Notes: generated by a model not told the origin, from the sequence alone. 23,828 bases of DNA from Candidatus Nitrosopumilus sp. (GCA_013002265.1 JABDKK010000208.1:1-23828), one strand, 5' to 3'. Positions 1 through 7,469 are shown, counted from the first letter of the stretch. A program made the numbers and translations.

Positions 1-1
1 T

Positions 2-85
2 ACAAAAAAAGATGGTGATTGGATACTGGTTTCATACTCTTCTAAAGTGAATGTTGGCTATACAATGAAAAGGGGGTTTGATTAA
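2..85 (+). CDS. C-terminal end of an unidentified protein (partial)
   Basis: An open frame enters from the left edge and ends at a TAA whose last base is the A of the next gene's ATG. The 27 visible residues include WILVSYSSKVNVGYTMKRGF and end in FD. This is too little to name a family. The one-base TAATG overlap with the MscS gene indicates the two are co-transcribed and translationally coupled. Confidence 0.6.
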   Translation, partial: TKKDGDWILVSYSSKVNVGYTMKRGFD

Positions 86-909
86 TGGTCTTTGAAATTC
101 TAGATACTCAACTTATGGAAGGAGTTACAGTTTGGAGTCTGCTAATTACCGGACTTGTTGTAGCAGTTGGAGTAATAGTTGCAAGAATTGTTAGAATGAT
201 CTTCAACAAAAAATTTGCACCAAACATACCTATTCATACAGTAAAAACACTCAACAAACTAATCTACTATGGAATAATTATCATCTTCCTTTTGGCAGCA
301 ACTGCAAGTCAGGGGATTGACTTGGGTGGTCTGGTAGTAGGCGCCGGATTTTTGGGAATTGTTATTGGATTTGCAGCACAATCTGTGGTCTCAAATATGA
401 TCTCCGGTGTCTTCTTACTGATTGAAAAGCCTGTAAGACAAGGAGATAATGTCGAGGTTGTAGATTCTAGTGTATCTGGAAAATTAATTGATATTAACAC
501 ATTCTCTTCGAAGGTTCAGCAATTTGATGGAACTGTAGTTAGAATTCCTAACGAAAAGATGTTCACATCCAATCTTCGCTCATTTACGCTATCTGAGGTA
601 AGAAGAAGTGATGTATCTGTTGGAATAGGATATGGGGAAAATATTGACAATGCCATCAAAGTAATCAAAAATGCAATTGAGAATAATGTAGAATTTGTTT
701 TAATGGAGCCTGCACCACAGTTTTGGATTTCTGAGCTTGCAGATAACAGCGTAAACATTTTGGTTCGTGTATGGCACCCACGTGATGATCTTACTGAAGT
801 GGTTCCTAACTTACTCAAAGTAATCAAAAATGCCTTAGATGATGAAGGAATTGAAATTCCATTCCCTCAAAGAGTTGTCTGGCAAGGAAAAGCGGAAAAT
901 AACTCCTAA
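85..909 (+). CDS. mscS: MscS-family small-conductance mechanosensitive channel
   Basis: The gene encodes a 274-residue membrane channel expected to open under membrane tension and release solutes during osmotic downshock. Hydrophobic segments lie at about residues 15-38 and 57-76. They are followed by the Gly/Ala-rich pore helix at about 82-113 (GAGFLGIVIGFAAQS, then SNMISGVFLL), which is the MscS signature. The EKPVRQGDNVEV stretch after it starts the cytoplasmic beta domain (about 115-170). An alpha/beta domain ends near the family's typical IPFPQRVV motif at 258-265. It is short, with the three-helix minimal architecture. The start overlaps the stop of the upstream gene by one base. The gene downstream is convergent. 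The family call is very secure; ion selectivity cannot be read from the sequence. Confidence 0.95.
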   Translation: MVFEILDTQLMEGVTVWSLLITGLVVAVGVIVARIVRMIFNKKFAPNIPIHTVKTLNKLIYYGIIIIFLLAATASQGIDLGGLVVGAGFLGIVIGFAAQSVVSNMISGVFLLIEKPVRQGDNVEVVDSSVSGKLIDINTFSSKVQQFDGTVVRIPNEKMFTSNLRSFTLSEVRRSDVSVGIGYGENIDNAIKVIKNAIENNVEFVLMEPAPQFWISELADNSVNILVRVWHPRDDLTEVVPNLLKVIKNALDDEGIEIPFPQRVVWQGKAENNS

Positions 910-964
910 TCCAAATGTGTAGTGAAATTACATCTAGATCGATACTAATTTCAACTTGTATCTT

Positions 965-998
965 AATCCAATAGAGGAATAACTTTTCTTATTGGATT
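965..998. repeat. 9-bp inverted repeat between convergent genes
   Basis: AATCCAATA (965-973) and TATTGGATT (990-998) form a perfect 9-base stem with a 16-base loop, in the 180-base gap between the mscS stop and the convergent lhgO stop. Neither strand has a clear T-tract directly after the stem, so a terminator role is possible but not shown. I see no RNA gene in the rest of this gap. Confidence 0.5.
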
Positions 999-1089
999 GC
1001 AAAAAAGGATTTATTCACAATTTCGCATATTTTTCAATCTTAGATAAGAGAAAATGTATCAATTGTGGTATTGATGAGCCTGTCTAGTT

Positions 1090-2394
1090 CTATGAAATCT
1101 TCTCAATAATATCTGAAAATTTCCATGGTCCACACTGCTCATCTGATTCATACTCTAAATGGTCTTGCTCTCTTAGGTGATTGATAATGTGTGCTGCAAA
1201 TGGTAATGCACCTGTAGCTCCAGGGGAATTGTAATTTAAAATGTGAAAGGAACTCTCTTCATCAATCAATATTACATCTGGAACAAATTTCCCATTATCG
1301 TCAATTACAGAAGATCTAATTCCTGCAGTTCCTTTCTCGGTAATTTTGCTTGCCTCTATTTTTGGCAAAAACCTTCTTACTCTGTCTATCATTGCAGATT
1401 TTGACATGGATGATTGTATTTCACTTAGAGCCAACTCTTGGAATTGCCTGTCAAAGATTGCTTTTCTTGCACCTGAAACCAGCATTTCAAGCAACTTTGG
1501 AACAAACTCTTTGATGTTTTCTGTCTTGCTGTATCCATATGGGCTAAACACAGGAACTGCATTAGGACCAATCTCACAACTTCCATCTACTCTGATTATC
1601 CAATGAGGATCCAAAAATGGATAGTCTGGAAATTCAGGGACAGAATACACACTAGTTTTAGTCAAGTCATGATATTGCTTTGGAGCTTTCCAATACTCTC
1701 CTCTAAAATGGACATCAGTCAACTTCTGTGCAACATTCAACGTATGTGCAATGTCCATTGCTTCTCCTCCAGCTGCATTAATCAAAAATTTTGCAAAAAT
1801 TTCATGTTCTCCATTTAATGTAATTTTCCAATTGCCATTTTCTTTTTTGATTTGAGTTACTTTGTTTTCTAAGAGGAATTTAATCCCATTTTCTTTACTA
1901 TCTTTCATTATTGCTTTTGTGTATATTGCATAATCTCCAGAGCCATCTCTATGAACATTTAGTGCTGCCTCGCATTTTATTTCGGGCTCTATTTTTTTCA
2001 AATCTTTTTGATTCATTAATTCGATATCGTTTTCTTCTAACCCATTCTCTTTTCCCCATTTGAGGTATTTTTCAAGAATTTTGATGCCTTTTTGGTCTAG
2101 AGCAACTTCAAGAACTCCGTCTTTTTTAAATGGCAGATCTCGTAATTTCGAATATTCTTCCCACATGTCATATCCATGAAAAGCAGCTTTTGCAAACAGC
2201 TTTTTCTTTTCTGGATTATACAAATAAGGAGCGTGAACTTTACCCGTGTTTCTTCCACTAGTGTGAAATGCTACATTATGCTCTTGCTCAATCACTGCAA
2301 TCTTTTTTGATTTGTTTAGATATGATAGAAAATATGAAATTGAGGTGCCAAGAATTCCTCCCCCGACAATTACAATATCAAAATTATGAACCAT
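1090..2394 (-). CDS. lhgO: FAD-dependent oxidoreductase, L-2-hydroxyglutarate oxidase (LhgO) type
   Basis: This is a 434-residue DAO-fold flavoprotein. The FAD-binding dinucleotide motif GGGILG is at residues 11-16 in the N-terminal strand FDIVIVGGGILGTS. Other landmarks are an internal HTSGRNTGKVHAPYLY stretch and the late glycine-rich NYNSPGATGALPFAAHI segment that closes the FAD site in the LhgO/glycerol-3-phosphate dehydrogenase relatives. Known members oxidise L-2-hydroxyglutarate to 2-oxoglutarate, a metabolite-repair reaction, and pass electrons to the quinone pool or oxygen. An exact substrate cannot be proven here, and other 2-hydroxyacids are possible. It is monocistronic and divergent from the 93-residue gene. 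A TATA-like box 27 bases upstream of the ATG suggests a leaderless mRNA. Confidence 0.85.
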   Translation of the reverse strand: MVHNFDIVIVGGGILGTSISYFLSYLNKSKKIAVIEQEHNVAFHTSGRNTGKVHAPYLYNPEKKKLFAKAAFHGYDMWEEYSKLRDLPFKKDGVLEVALDQKGIKILEKYLKWGKENGLEENDIELMNQKDLKKIEPEIKCEAALNVHRDGSGDYAIYTKAIMKDSKENGIKFLLENKVTQIKKENGNWKITLNGEHEIFAKFLINAAGGEAMDIAHTLNVAQKLTDVHFRGEYWKAPKQYHDLTKTSVYSVPEFPDYPFLDPHWIIRVDGSCEIGPNAVPVFSPYGYSKTENIKEFVPKLLEMLVSGARKAIFDRQFQELALSEIQSSMSKSAMIDRVRRFLPKIEASKITEKGTAGIRSSVIDDNGKFVPDVILIDEESSFHILNYNSPGATGALPFAAHIINHLREQDHLEYESDEQCGPWKFSDIIEKIS

Positions 2395-2416
2395 TTGTTA
2401 TTTGTTGACTCTCACT

Positions 2417-2425
2417 GTATTAAAT
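2417..2425 (-). promoter_or_regulatory. TATA-like box of lhgO
   Basis: On the minus strand the sequence ATTTAATAC is centred about 27 bases upstream of the lhgO ATG. This is the spacing expected when an archaeal transcript starts at the start codon itself. Confidence 0.5.
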
Positions 2426-2443
2426 TGAATATATCATAATCAA

Positions 2444-2453
2444 GATTAATAAC
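2444..2453 (+). promoter_or_regulatory. TATA-like box of the 93-residue protein gene
   Basis: GATTAATAAC is centred about 28 bases upstream of the ATG at 2477. It is separate from the lhgO box, so this divergent pair has two distinct core promoters. Confidence 0.4.
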
Positions 2454-2476
2454 TGATATCAAATGAATGTGATTTC

Positions 2477-2758
2477 ATGCTACCTGACAAGTGCTCTGTA
2501 ATGGAAGAAGGAAAACAGTGTGTCAATCCGCCAGAGTTTATCGTCTCAATTATTTCAGATAAAGATGAATACATGGTTGGTGTTACCTGTGAAAAACACA
2601 AGCAAATAGTTTCAGGAAAGATTGGAATTCTACAAAACGAAGGCAAAATTCATGAAGGAAAAGTCAGTTTTTCTCCTGTAAAAGCAGTTGGAACTGATTG
2701 TATTCATGATGATGCCGATGATTTTGTTCAAATTGACATGAAAAGATCTAAAAATTGA
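2477..2758 (+). CDS. small protein with Cys/His putative metal-binding pattern, function unknown
   Basis: The 93-residue protein is not recognised as a named family. It has C6, C15, C38 and H41 in the order CSVMEEGKQC ... VGVTCEKHK, a spacing compatible with one zinc site, and a further Cys near residue 75 (GTDCIHDD). The rest is mixed beta-type sequence with an acidic stretch (DDADDF) before the C-terminus. No signal peptide or membrane segment is visible, so it should be cytoplasmic. The ATG start is supported by an upstream TATA-like box. The next plus-strand gene starts 26 bases downstream and may share the transcript. Zinc binding is inferred from residue pattern only. Confidence 0.7.
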   Translation: MLPDKCSVMEEGKQCVNPPEFIVSIISDKDEYMVGVTCEKHKQIVSGKIGILQNEGKIHEGKVSFSPVKAVGTDCIHDDADDFVQIDMKRSKN

Positions 2759-2784
2759 AATAATTTTGAAATAAAAGTATCTTA

Positions 2785-3156
2785 TTGCTTTTAGAATTGT
2801 TATCTGATCTAGTGAAAATCTCCGATGTTTTGTTTATTGTAAAAAATGAAGGGGCAGTAAGTGAAGTTAGAAGCCCTCTTAGTATTAAACAGAAAGAAAA
2901 ATGGATAACTCTGGGTGATAATGATGGGCCAGGACACTTGCATATTGATGCTGAATTAATAAAATCTGCAGAATTTATTCAAGAAGAAAAACCTGAACGC
3001 ACAAGCTTTAGTGTTAGATTCTACAATGAAAATAAAGATAGAATATTATCTGTTTTTTTTACAAAAATGTATGATCAAAACAAATCGCTTATCTTGGAGA
3101 GAAAAAATATCTATGATCAATTGCAATCAAAATTTTCTTCAACAATTAAATTTTAA
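2785..3156 (+). CDS. putative ChuX/HutX/HemS-like heme-protein-fold protein
   Basis: The 123-residue soluble protein has a central segment GPGHLHIDAELIKSAEF at residues 48-64, then SFSVRFYNENKDRILSVFF at 74-92. The order (W-x-TLG, G-x-HLHID, a helix, then strand-turn-strand with a charged turn) resembles the repeat unit of the ChuX/HutX/HemS heme-utilisation fold as I remember it. That resemblance is my reading by eye, not a search result. The start is uncertain: TTG at 2785 gives the listed length, and TTG at 2797 is an alternative. No ATG is available. The stop codon lies in the A-run that, on the other strand, is the T-tract of a terminator. Confidence 0.55.
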   Translation: MLLELLSDLVKISDVLFIVKNEGAVSEVRSPLSIKQKEKWITLGDNDGPGHLHIDAELIKSAEFIQEEKPERTSFSVRFYNENKDRILSVFFTKMYDQNKSLILERKNIYDQLQSKFSSTIKF

Positions 3157-3183
3157 AAAAAACCTTGTCTGAAAAAGACAAGG
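3155..3183 (-). terminator. hairpin plus T-tract terminator for the minus-strand dehydrogenase transcript
   Basis: On the minus strand CCTTGTC (3183-3177), a loop TTTTTCA and GACAAGG (3169-3163) form a perfect 7-base stem, followed at once by eight T (3162-3155). It begins 10 bases after the stop of the 53-residue minus-strand ORF. On the plus strand the stem is followed by AGAAAAAAC, so it points to the minus strand. Confidence 0.65.
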
Positions 3184-3193
3184 AGAAAAAACA

Positions 3194-3355
3194 TTATTCT
3201 TGTAATTCTTTCTTCTTCTTTTCTTTTTCAGATTGTACTTTAGCTAATTCTAATTCTTCATTTGTATGTTTGAATTTTTTCAATCTGTTTGTTGTATGCA
3301 ATTTAGATATAAAAACTGAACATTTTTTTGTTTCAAACCCATGCGTGAAAATCAA
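3194..3355 (-). CDS. 53-residue lysine/glutamate-rich small protein
   Basis: A short minus-strand frame begins at a TTG that overlaps the TGA stop of the 2-hydroxyacid dehydrogenase (TTGA, four bases), an arrangement typical of translational coupling. An ATT three bases further in is an alternative start. The product contains FETKKCSVFISKLHTTNRLK, then a strongly charged tail (EELELAKVQSEKEKKKELQE) likely to be helical. The frame closes with TAA 10 bases before a perfect hairpin and T-tract on the same strand, which argues that the transcript really extends through it. I recognise no family. The lack of an ATG and the small size keep confidence moderate. Confidence 0.5.
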   Translation of the reverse strand: MIFTHGFETKKCSVFISKLHTTNRLKKFKHTNEELELAKVQSEKEKKKKELQE

Positions 3356-4320
3356 TATCCTACTGAATAGATCGGTTTTTTGTCATTTATTCCCAAGTTG
3401 AGATTTTTTACTGTAATTTTAGACATTTTTTCCCTAGTTTCCTTTGTTGAGCTTCCAATATGTGGTGCAAGTACTACGTTGTCGAATTTAGTAAGGGGAT
3501 GTTTTTTACTAATTGGCTCTACATCAAAAACGTCAAGACCAGCTCCTGCAATGATTTTTTTCTTTAATGCCGTGACTAGATCTTTTTGGTTGATTACTTT
3601 GCCCCTTGATGTATTAATTATGAAAGAAGATTTTTTCATTTTTCTAAAAATCTTCATGTCAAACATCTGATCTGTTTGTGTTGTATGTGGCACATGAATT
3701 GAAATTATATCGCTTCGAGAAATCATCTTTTGAAATGATGCATATTTTACACCAAGTGTCTTTTCTTTGGATCTTGAAACTCTTTTTCTGTTGTGATAAA
3801 TCACATTGATTCCGAATGCTTTAGCTCTTTTTGCAAGAGTTGAACCAATTCTGCCTAGCCCTAAAATTCCCAAAGTTTTGTTCTGTAGATCCAAGCCGAC
3901 ATAGTCATATGCTCCGTAAATCTCTCTCCATCTTCCATCTCTGATAATTCTATCTCCTTCTGAAACTTTTCTTAAAATATCAATTAGTAATGCAAAAGCC
4001 AAATCTGCGGTGGCATCAGTTAATACATTAGGGGTATATCCAACTCTGATCTTCTTTTTCTTTGCGTAACTCCAATCAATATGATCAAACCCCACACTGT
4101 ATGTACTGATGACTTTTAGATTCTTTGCCAGATCCATTAATTTGCTATCTATTTTATCATAAGGAAAACAAATCAGCCCATTGACATCTTTAATTTTAGA
4201 ACGTAGTTTTGTTTGTGTAACAGGTATTTTGCCTGAATGAACTTCAATTTGATATTTCTTTTTTAATTCTTTTAACGCAAAATCATGTAATCTTCTTGTA
4301 AGAAAGACCTTTTTTTTCAT
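3352..4320 (-). CDS. gyaR: D-isomer-specific 2-hydroxyacid dehydrogenase (glyoxylate/hydroxypyruvate reductase type)
   Basis: This 322-residue cytoplasmic enzyme has the full family layout: a split substrate domain, a Rossmann domain with GLGRIG at 154-159, and the catalytic triad Arg239 (INTSRGKV), Glu268 (DVFDVEP) and His287 (APHIGSS). Family members reduce glyoxylate or hydroxypyruvate, or oxidise D-2-hydroxyacids. The second Rossmann strand ends in Asn177-Arg178 (IYHNRKR) instead of an acidic residue, which suggests NADP(H) preference and so a reductase direction; this is inference. It is not a full SerA, because the C-terminal ACT domain is absent. The sequence is unusually lysine-rich. 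It is followed by an overlapping small ORF and a terminator, and it shares a promoter region with the divergent Cys-rich gene. Confidence 0.88.
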   Translation of the reverse strand: MKKKVFLTRRLHDFALKELKKKYQIEVHSGKIPVTQTKLRSKIKDVNGLICFPYDKIDSKLMDLAKNLKVISTYSVGFDHIDWSYAKKKKIRVGYTPNVLTDATADLAFALLIDILRKVSEGDRIIRDGRWREIYGAYDYVGLDLQNKTLGILGLGRIGSTLAKRAKAFGINVIYHNRKRVSRSKEKTLGVKYASFQKMISRSDIISIHVPHTTQTDQMFDMKIFRKMKKSSFIINTSRGKVINQKDLVTALKKKIIAGAGLDVFDVEPISKKHPLTKFDNVVLAPHIGSSTKETREKMSKITVKNLNLGINDKKPIYSVGY

Positions 4321-4343
4321 TAATCTGAGAATTATCTCAAACC

Positions 4344-4351
4344 ATTTATAC
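4344..4351. promoter_or_regulatory. single TATA-like element shared by two divergent genes
   Basis: ATTTATAC reads as GTATAAAT on the other strand. Its centre is about 25 bases from the plus-strand ATG at 4372 and about 27 bases from the minus-strand ATG at 4320. It is the only good TATA-like element at the right distance in this 51-base gap. The minus side is preceded by the purine-rich AAGGAAATC, a plausible BRE; the plus side has CTCAAACC. Confidence 0.55.
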
Positions 4352-4371
4352 GATTTCCTTGTTAAATTATT

Positions 4372-4518
4372 ATGTCCTCTAGTGTTAATGATGAAGAAGA
4401 ATTTGCTATTTGTGTGGAGTGTGGAAATTCAATTGAAAAATGTGTATGTGTGTGTCCTTATTGTGGTGAACGTGATAAATGTGAATGTGCATTGTTTGAT
4501 GCAGCAACAGGTGGTTAG
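4372..4518 (+). CDS. 48-residue eight-cysteine protein, putative zinc or metal-binding
   Basis: A short frame (ATG to TAG) encodes an acidic N-terminus (MSSSVNDEEEFAI) and then a cysteine-dense body: C14, C17, C24, C26, C28, C31, C37 and C39, with CVECG, CVCVCPYCG and CECALF as the visible motifs. Eight cysteines in 26 residues could hold two zinc ions in a double-ribbon arrangement. An Fe-S site is less likely but not excluded. It starts about 25 bases after a TATA-like box, as a leaderless message would. It lies 42 bases upstream of the 2-oxoacid:ferredoxin oxidoreductase genes on the same strand, so co-transcription is likely. A link to that enzyme is inferred only from position. Confidence 0.75.
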   Translation: MSSSVNDEEEFAICVECGNSIEKCVCVCPYCGERDKCECALFDAATGG

Positions 4519-4560
4519 CGTAATCCCTTATTATTGTCTAAATTCTGGTGATGTTGATCT

Positions 4561-6471
4561 ATGAGTTCTGTTGATTTTACTTGGCTAATTGGTGGTCCAC
4601 AAGGAAGCGGGGTCGAATCTGGCGCTAATATATTCTCCAAAGTTTGTGCAGAAATGGGATATCACATATTTGGCAAAAGAGAATTCTACTCTAATATCAA
4701 AGGAGAGCACAGCTATTTTGCAGTCCGAGTTTCTGATGAAAAAATCCATTCAAATCTAAATGAGGTTACATTAATGGCATCCTTTGATGCTGAAACTATA
4801 TTTCGCCATTTTGATGAGGTTTCCACTAATGGAGGAATAATTTATGATTCTGAATTAGATGAAATTGATACTGATAGGGTACATACTCTTGATCCTCCAT
4901 TCAAAGAAAGATTACATGAGTTCTTAAAATCAAAAAATAAACCATTTACAATTGCAGGAGTACTAGAGATTGCAAAAGAAAAAGGAGTGAAACTTTATCC
5001 TGTATCATTCAAATCTATTCTTGAAAATCTTTCACAAGAATTTAACAATCCAAAACTGCGTGGGCTAGTCAGAATGTATAATGTAATTGGGGTTTCGTTA
5101 TCTCTAGGATTAATTAAGATGCCTCCTGATTCATTACTCAAATCTATTGATTCTATTTTTTCAAAAAAACCGCTTATAGCAGAAATTAACAAGCAAGCTG
5201 CAAATTACTCTTACAAATATGCTACTGAAAAATTTGAAAACTTTGAATATGCTTTATCTGGGATTTCAAAACAACCAAACACCACTTTAGTGCAAGGTCA
5301 TTATGGAACATCTATAGGAAAAATGGTTTACGGTTGTAGGTTTCAATCATACTATCCAATCACTCCAGCTTCTGATGAGAGTGTCTATTTGGAATCCAAT
5401 GAAATACTGCAAGTTCAAAATGATAGACCTGGCTCAACAATAGTAATTCAGACCGAAGATGAAATTTCTGCAATGGGGATGATGATTGGAGCTGCATTAA
5501 CAGGTGTTAGATCATCGACTTCTACTTCTGGTCCTGGGTTTGCATTAATGACTGAAGCACTTGGATGGGCAGGAATTAATGAAGTTCCTGTAGTGATTAC
5601 TTTGTATCAAAGGAGTGGCCCTTCAACTGGTCTTCCAACAAGACACGGACAAGATGATTTACTCTTTTCAATTTTTGCAGGACATGGAGATTTCCCAAAA
5701 ATAGTTTATGCCTCAGGAGACATTGAGGAGAGCTTCTATGATACTGGTAGATGTTTTAATTATGCAGATGTTTACCAAATTCCTGTTATTCACATGATGG
5801 ATAAATTTCTTTCAAGCTCTGTTGTTACTTGCAAAAGATTTGATCCTAACCAAGTCTTAATTAATAGAGGAAAATTACTTGATAAAATTGACGGTGAATA
5901 CAAGCGATTTGCCTTCACCGAAGATGGAATTTCTCCACGCTCAAAACTAGGTATGGATAATGGAATATTTTGGAATACTGGAGACGAATCTGATGAATAT
6001 GGGCACATATCTGAAGATCCTCAAATCCGAATAAAGATGATGGATAAAAGAATGTCAAAATTAGATTTGGCTTTAGAAGATATTCCTGATGAGGAACAGG
6101 CTGTATCATTTGGCGTCCATGATTATACCATAATTTCATGGGGTTCTGCAAAGGGCCCAATTATTGATGCTCAAAAAATGTTGAAAAAAGAAGGAATTGA
6201 CATTGGATTTGTTCAAATTAAACTACTCCATCCATTCCCTGCTGAATATGTGAAATCCCTTCTGAAGGACGCCAAAACACTCATTGATGTTGAAGCAAAT
6301 TATTCAGGACAACTGGGAAAAGTTTTCAAGCAAAACATATCAAGAGAAATTGATTACTATATTTTGAAATATACTGGACGTGGAATGACTAGCACAGAAC
6401 TTTATGATTCTTTAAAAAAAATTGTTTCAAATAAGGCTGAAAAGCGGGAGATACTAACTCATGGCGCTTAA
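4561..6471 (+). CDS. korA: 2-oxoacid:ferredoxin oxidoreductase, fused gamma-alpha subunit
   Basis: The protein has 636 residues. Residues 1 to about 190 form the gamma domain (WLIGGPQGSGVESGANIF ... GEHSYFAVRVS). The alpha domain follows, with the signature YPITPASDE beginning at Tyr265 and the TSTSGPGFALM segment, then a C-terminal transketolase-type domain ending near 620. With the beta subunit it decarboxylates a 2-oxoacid (2-oxoglutarate or pyruvate) to the acyl-CoA and reduces ferredoxin. The gamma-alpha fusion plus a short beta is the two-subunit archaeal form, and no delta ferredoxin subunit is encoded nearby. Substrate cannot be settled by eye, and such archaeal enzymes are often broad. 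The 3' end overlaps the beta gene by 11 bases. The gene symbol is by family analogy. Confidence 0.9.
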   Translation: MSSVDFTWLIGGPQGSGVESGANIFSKVCAEMGYHIFGKREFYSNIKGEHSYFAVRVSDEKIHSNLNEVTLMASFDAETIFRHFDEVSTNGGIIYDSELDEIDTDRVHTLDPPFKERLHEFLKSKNKPFTIAGVLEIAKEKGVKLYPVSFKSILENLSQEFNNPKLRGLVRMYNVIGVSLSLGLIKMPPDSLLKSIDSIFSKKPLIAEINKQAANYSYKYATEKFENFEYALSGISKQPNTTLVQGHYGTSIGKMVYGCRFQSYYPITPASDESVYLESNEILQVQNDRPGSTIVIQTEDEISAMGMMIGAALTGVRSSTSTSGPGFALMTEALGWAGINEVPVVITLYQRSGPSTGLPTRHGQDDLLFSIFAGHGDFPKIVYASGDIEESFYDTGRCFNYADVYQIPVIHMMDKFLSSSVVTCKRFDPNQVLINRGKLLDKIDGEYKRFAFTEDGISPRSKLGMDNGIFWNTGDESDEYGHISEDPQIRIKMMDKRMSKLDLALEDIPDEEQAVSFGVHDYTIISWGSAKGPIIDAQKMLKKEGIDIGFVQIKLLHPFPAEYVKSLLKDAKTLIDVEANYSGQLGKVFKQNISREIDYYILKYTGRGMTSTELYDSLKKIVSNKAEKREILTHGA

Positions 6472-7423
6472 GCTAGCAGATTACAAAACAGATGTTCACA
6501 ATGACTGGTGTCCTGGATGCGGTGATTTTGGAATTGTAAATGCATTACAAATGGCTTTAGCTGAGATGGGAATCGAGAGAGACAAGGCAACAATTTTTTC
6601 GGGTATTGGATGCTCGGGAAAGACTTCTCATTTTATCAATACGTATGGTGTTCATACTTTGCATGGGCGCGTTTTAACATTTGCACAAGGAGGAAAACTA
6701 GCAAATCCGGATATGACTGTAGTTGCAGTTGGTGGTGATGGTGATGGATTGGGAATTGGAGCTGGTCACTTTGTGGCAGCTGGACGACGAAACGTGGATA
6801 TGACATACATTATTTTTGATAACGGTGTATATGGTTTAACAAAAGGTCAAGCATCCCCTACTCTCAAACTTGGTGAGAAAACAAAATCTCTTCCAACTCC
6901 AAATACAAATTACAATGTAAATCCAATTGGGTTGGCCGTGGCTAGTGGATTTACCTTTGTTGCAAGAGGTTATTCTTATGATGTGAGACATCTAAAGGAT
7001 TTGATTGTTAAAGCAGTAAAACACAAAGGTCTTTCATTTCTCGATGTTTTGCAACCATGTCCTACATACAATGATCTTAATACCCGAGATTGGTATGCTG
7101 GTGTTGATCTTGCCAAAGAATCTATGGAGCGGCATTCAAGAATTTACAAATTAGAAGACACTCACTATGAGCCCAAAGTTCATTATGCTGAAGAGGCTGA
7201 AGTTAATGAAAAACTATCTCAGGCATTGATAAAATCTCTAGAATGGGGCGATAAAATCCCAACAGGAGTATTTTATCAAAATGAACTGATATCTCCCTAT
7301 GAAATTCGTCTTAAAGATAAGATTCCCAACTATTTGGAAAATCCTCCTGCACTACAAACCATTTCAGAAAATGGTTTACCTACCACCGATGTGTCGGGAA
7401 TTCTTGATTCCTTGGAAGTTTAA
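6461..7423 (+). CDS. korB: 2-oxoacid:ferredoxin oxidoreductase, beta subunit
   Basis: The 320-residue thiamine-diphosphate-binding subunit carries WCPGCGD (Cys17, Cys20), GIGCSG (Cys51) and QPCPTY (Cys200), the four cysteines expected to hold its [4Fe-4S] cluster. The ThDP/Mg motif is GGDGDGLGIG at 91-100 with the conserved FDNGVYGLTKGQASPT at 119-134. All catalytic elements are present, so the enzyme should be active. The reading frame starts inside the end of the alpha gene, with GGGAG about 10 bases upstream as a ribosome-binding site, so the two subunits are translationally coupled. The roughly 90 residues after the last cysteine are typical of the longer KorB/PorB forms. Confidence 0.93.
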   Translation: MALKLADYKTDVHNDWCPGCGDFGIVNALQMALAEMGIERDKATIFSGIGCSGKTSHFINTYGVHTLHGRVLTFAQGGKLANPDMTVVAVGGDGDGLGIGAGHFVAAGRRNVDMTYIIFDNGVYGLTKGQASPTLKLGEKTKSLPTPNTNYNVNPIGLAVASGFTFVARGYSYDVRHLKDLIVKAVKHKGLSFLDVLQPCPTYNDLNTRDWYAGVDLAKESMERHSRIYKLEDTHYEPKVHYAEEAEVNEKLSQALIKSLEWGDKIPTGVFYQNELISPYEIRLKDKIPNYLENPPALQTISENGLPTTDVSGILDSLEV

Positions 7424-7469
7424 TGGGTTACCTAACAAGTTATAGACTAGTAATCTGATTACTCTCCTG

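Noticed and set aside
1073..1115. TGATGA and CTGA boxes that might mark a C/D-box small RNA
   Set aside because: There are no convincing internal D' and C' boxes at the usual spacing, and the right half lies inside the lhgO coding end.
3165..3401. Plus-strand 78-codon frame after the ChuX-like gene
   Set aside because: It runs through the minus-strand terminator hairpin and antisense to the dehydrogenase end, and its Phe/Ser/Cys-rich product is typical of the reverse of Lys/Glu-rich coding DNA.
4382..4564. Plus-strand 60-codon frame over the Cys-rich gene
   Set aside because: It is another frame of the 48-residue cysteine protein. The alternative has the better start context and an organised cysteine pattern.
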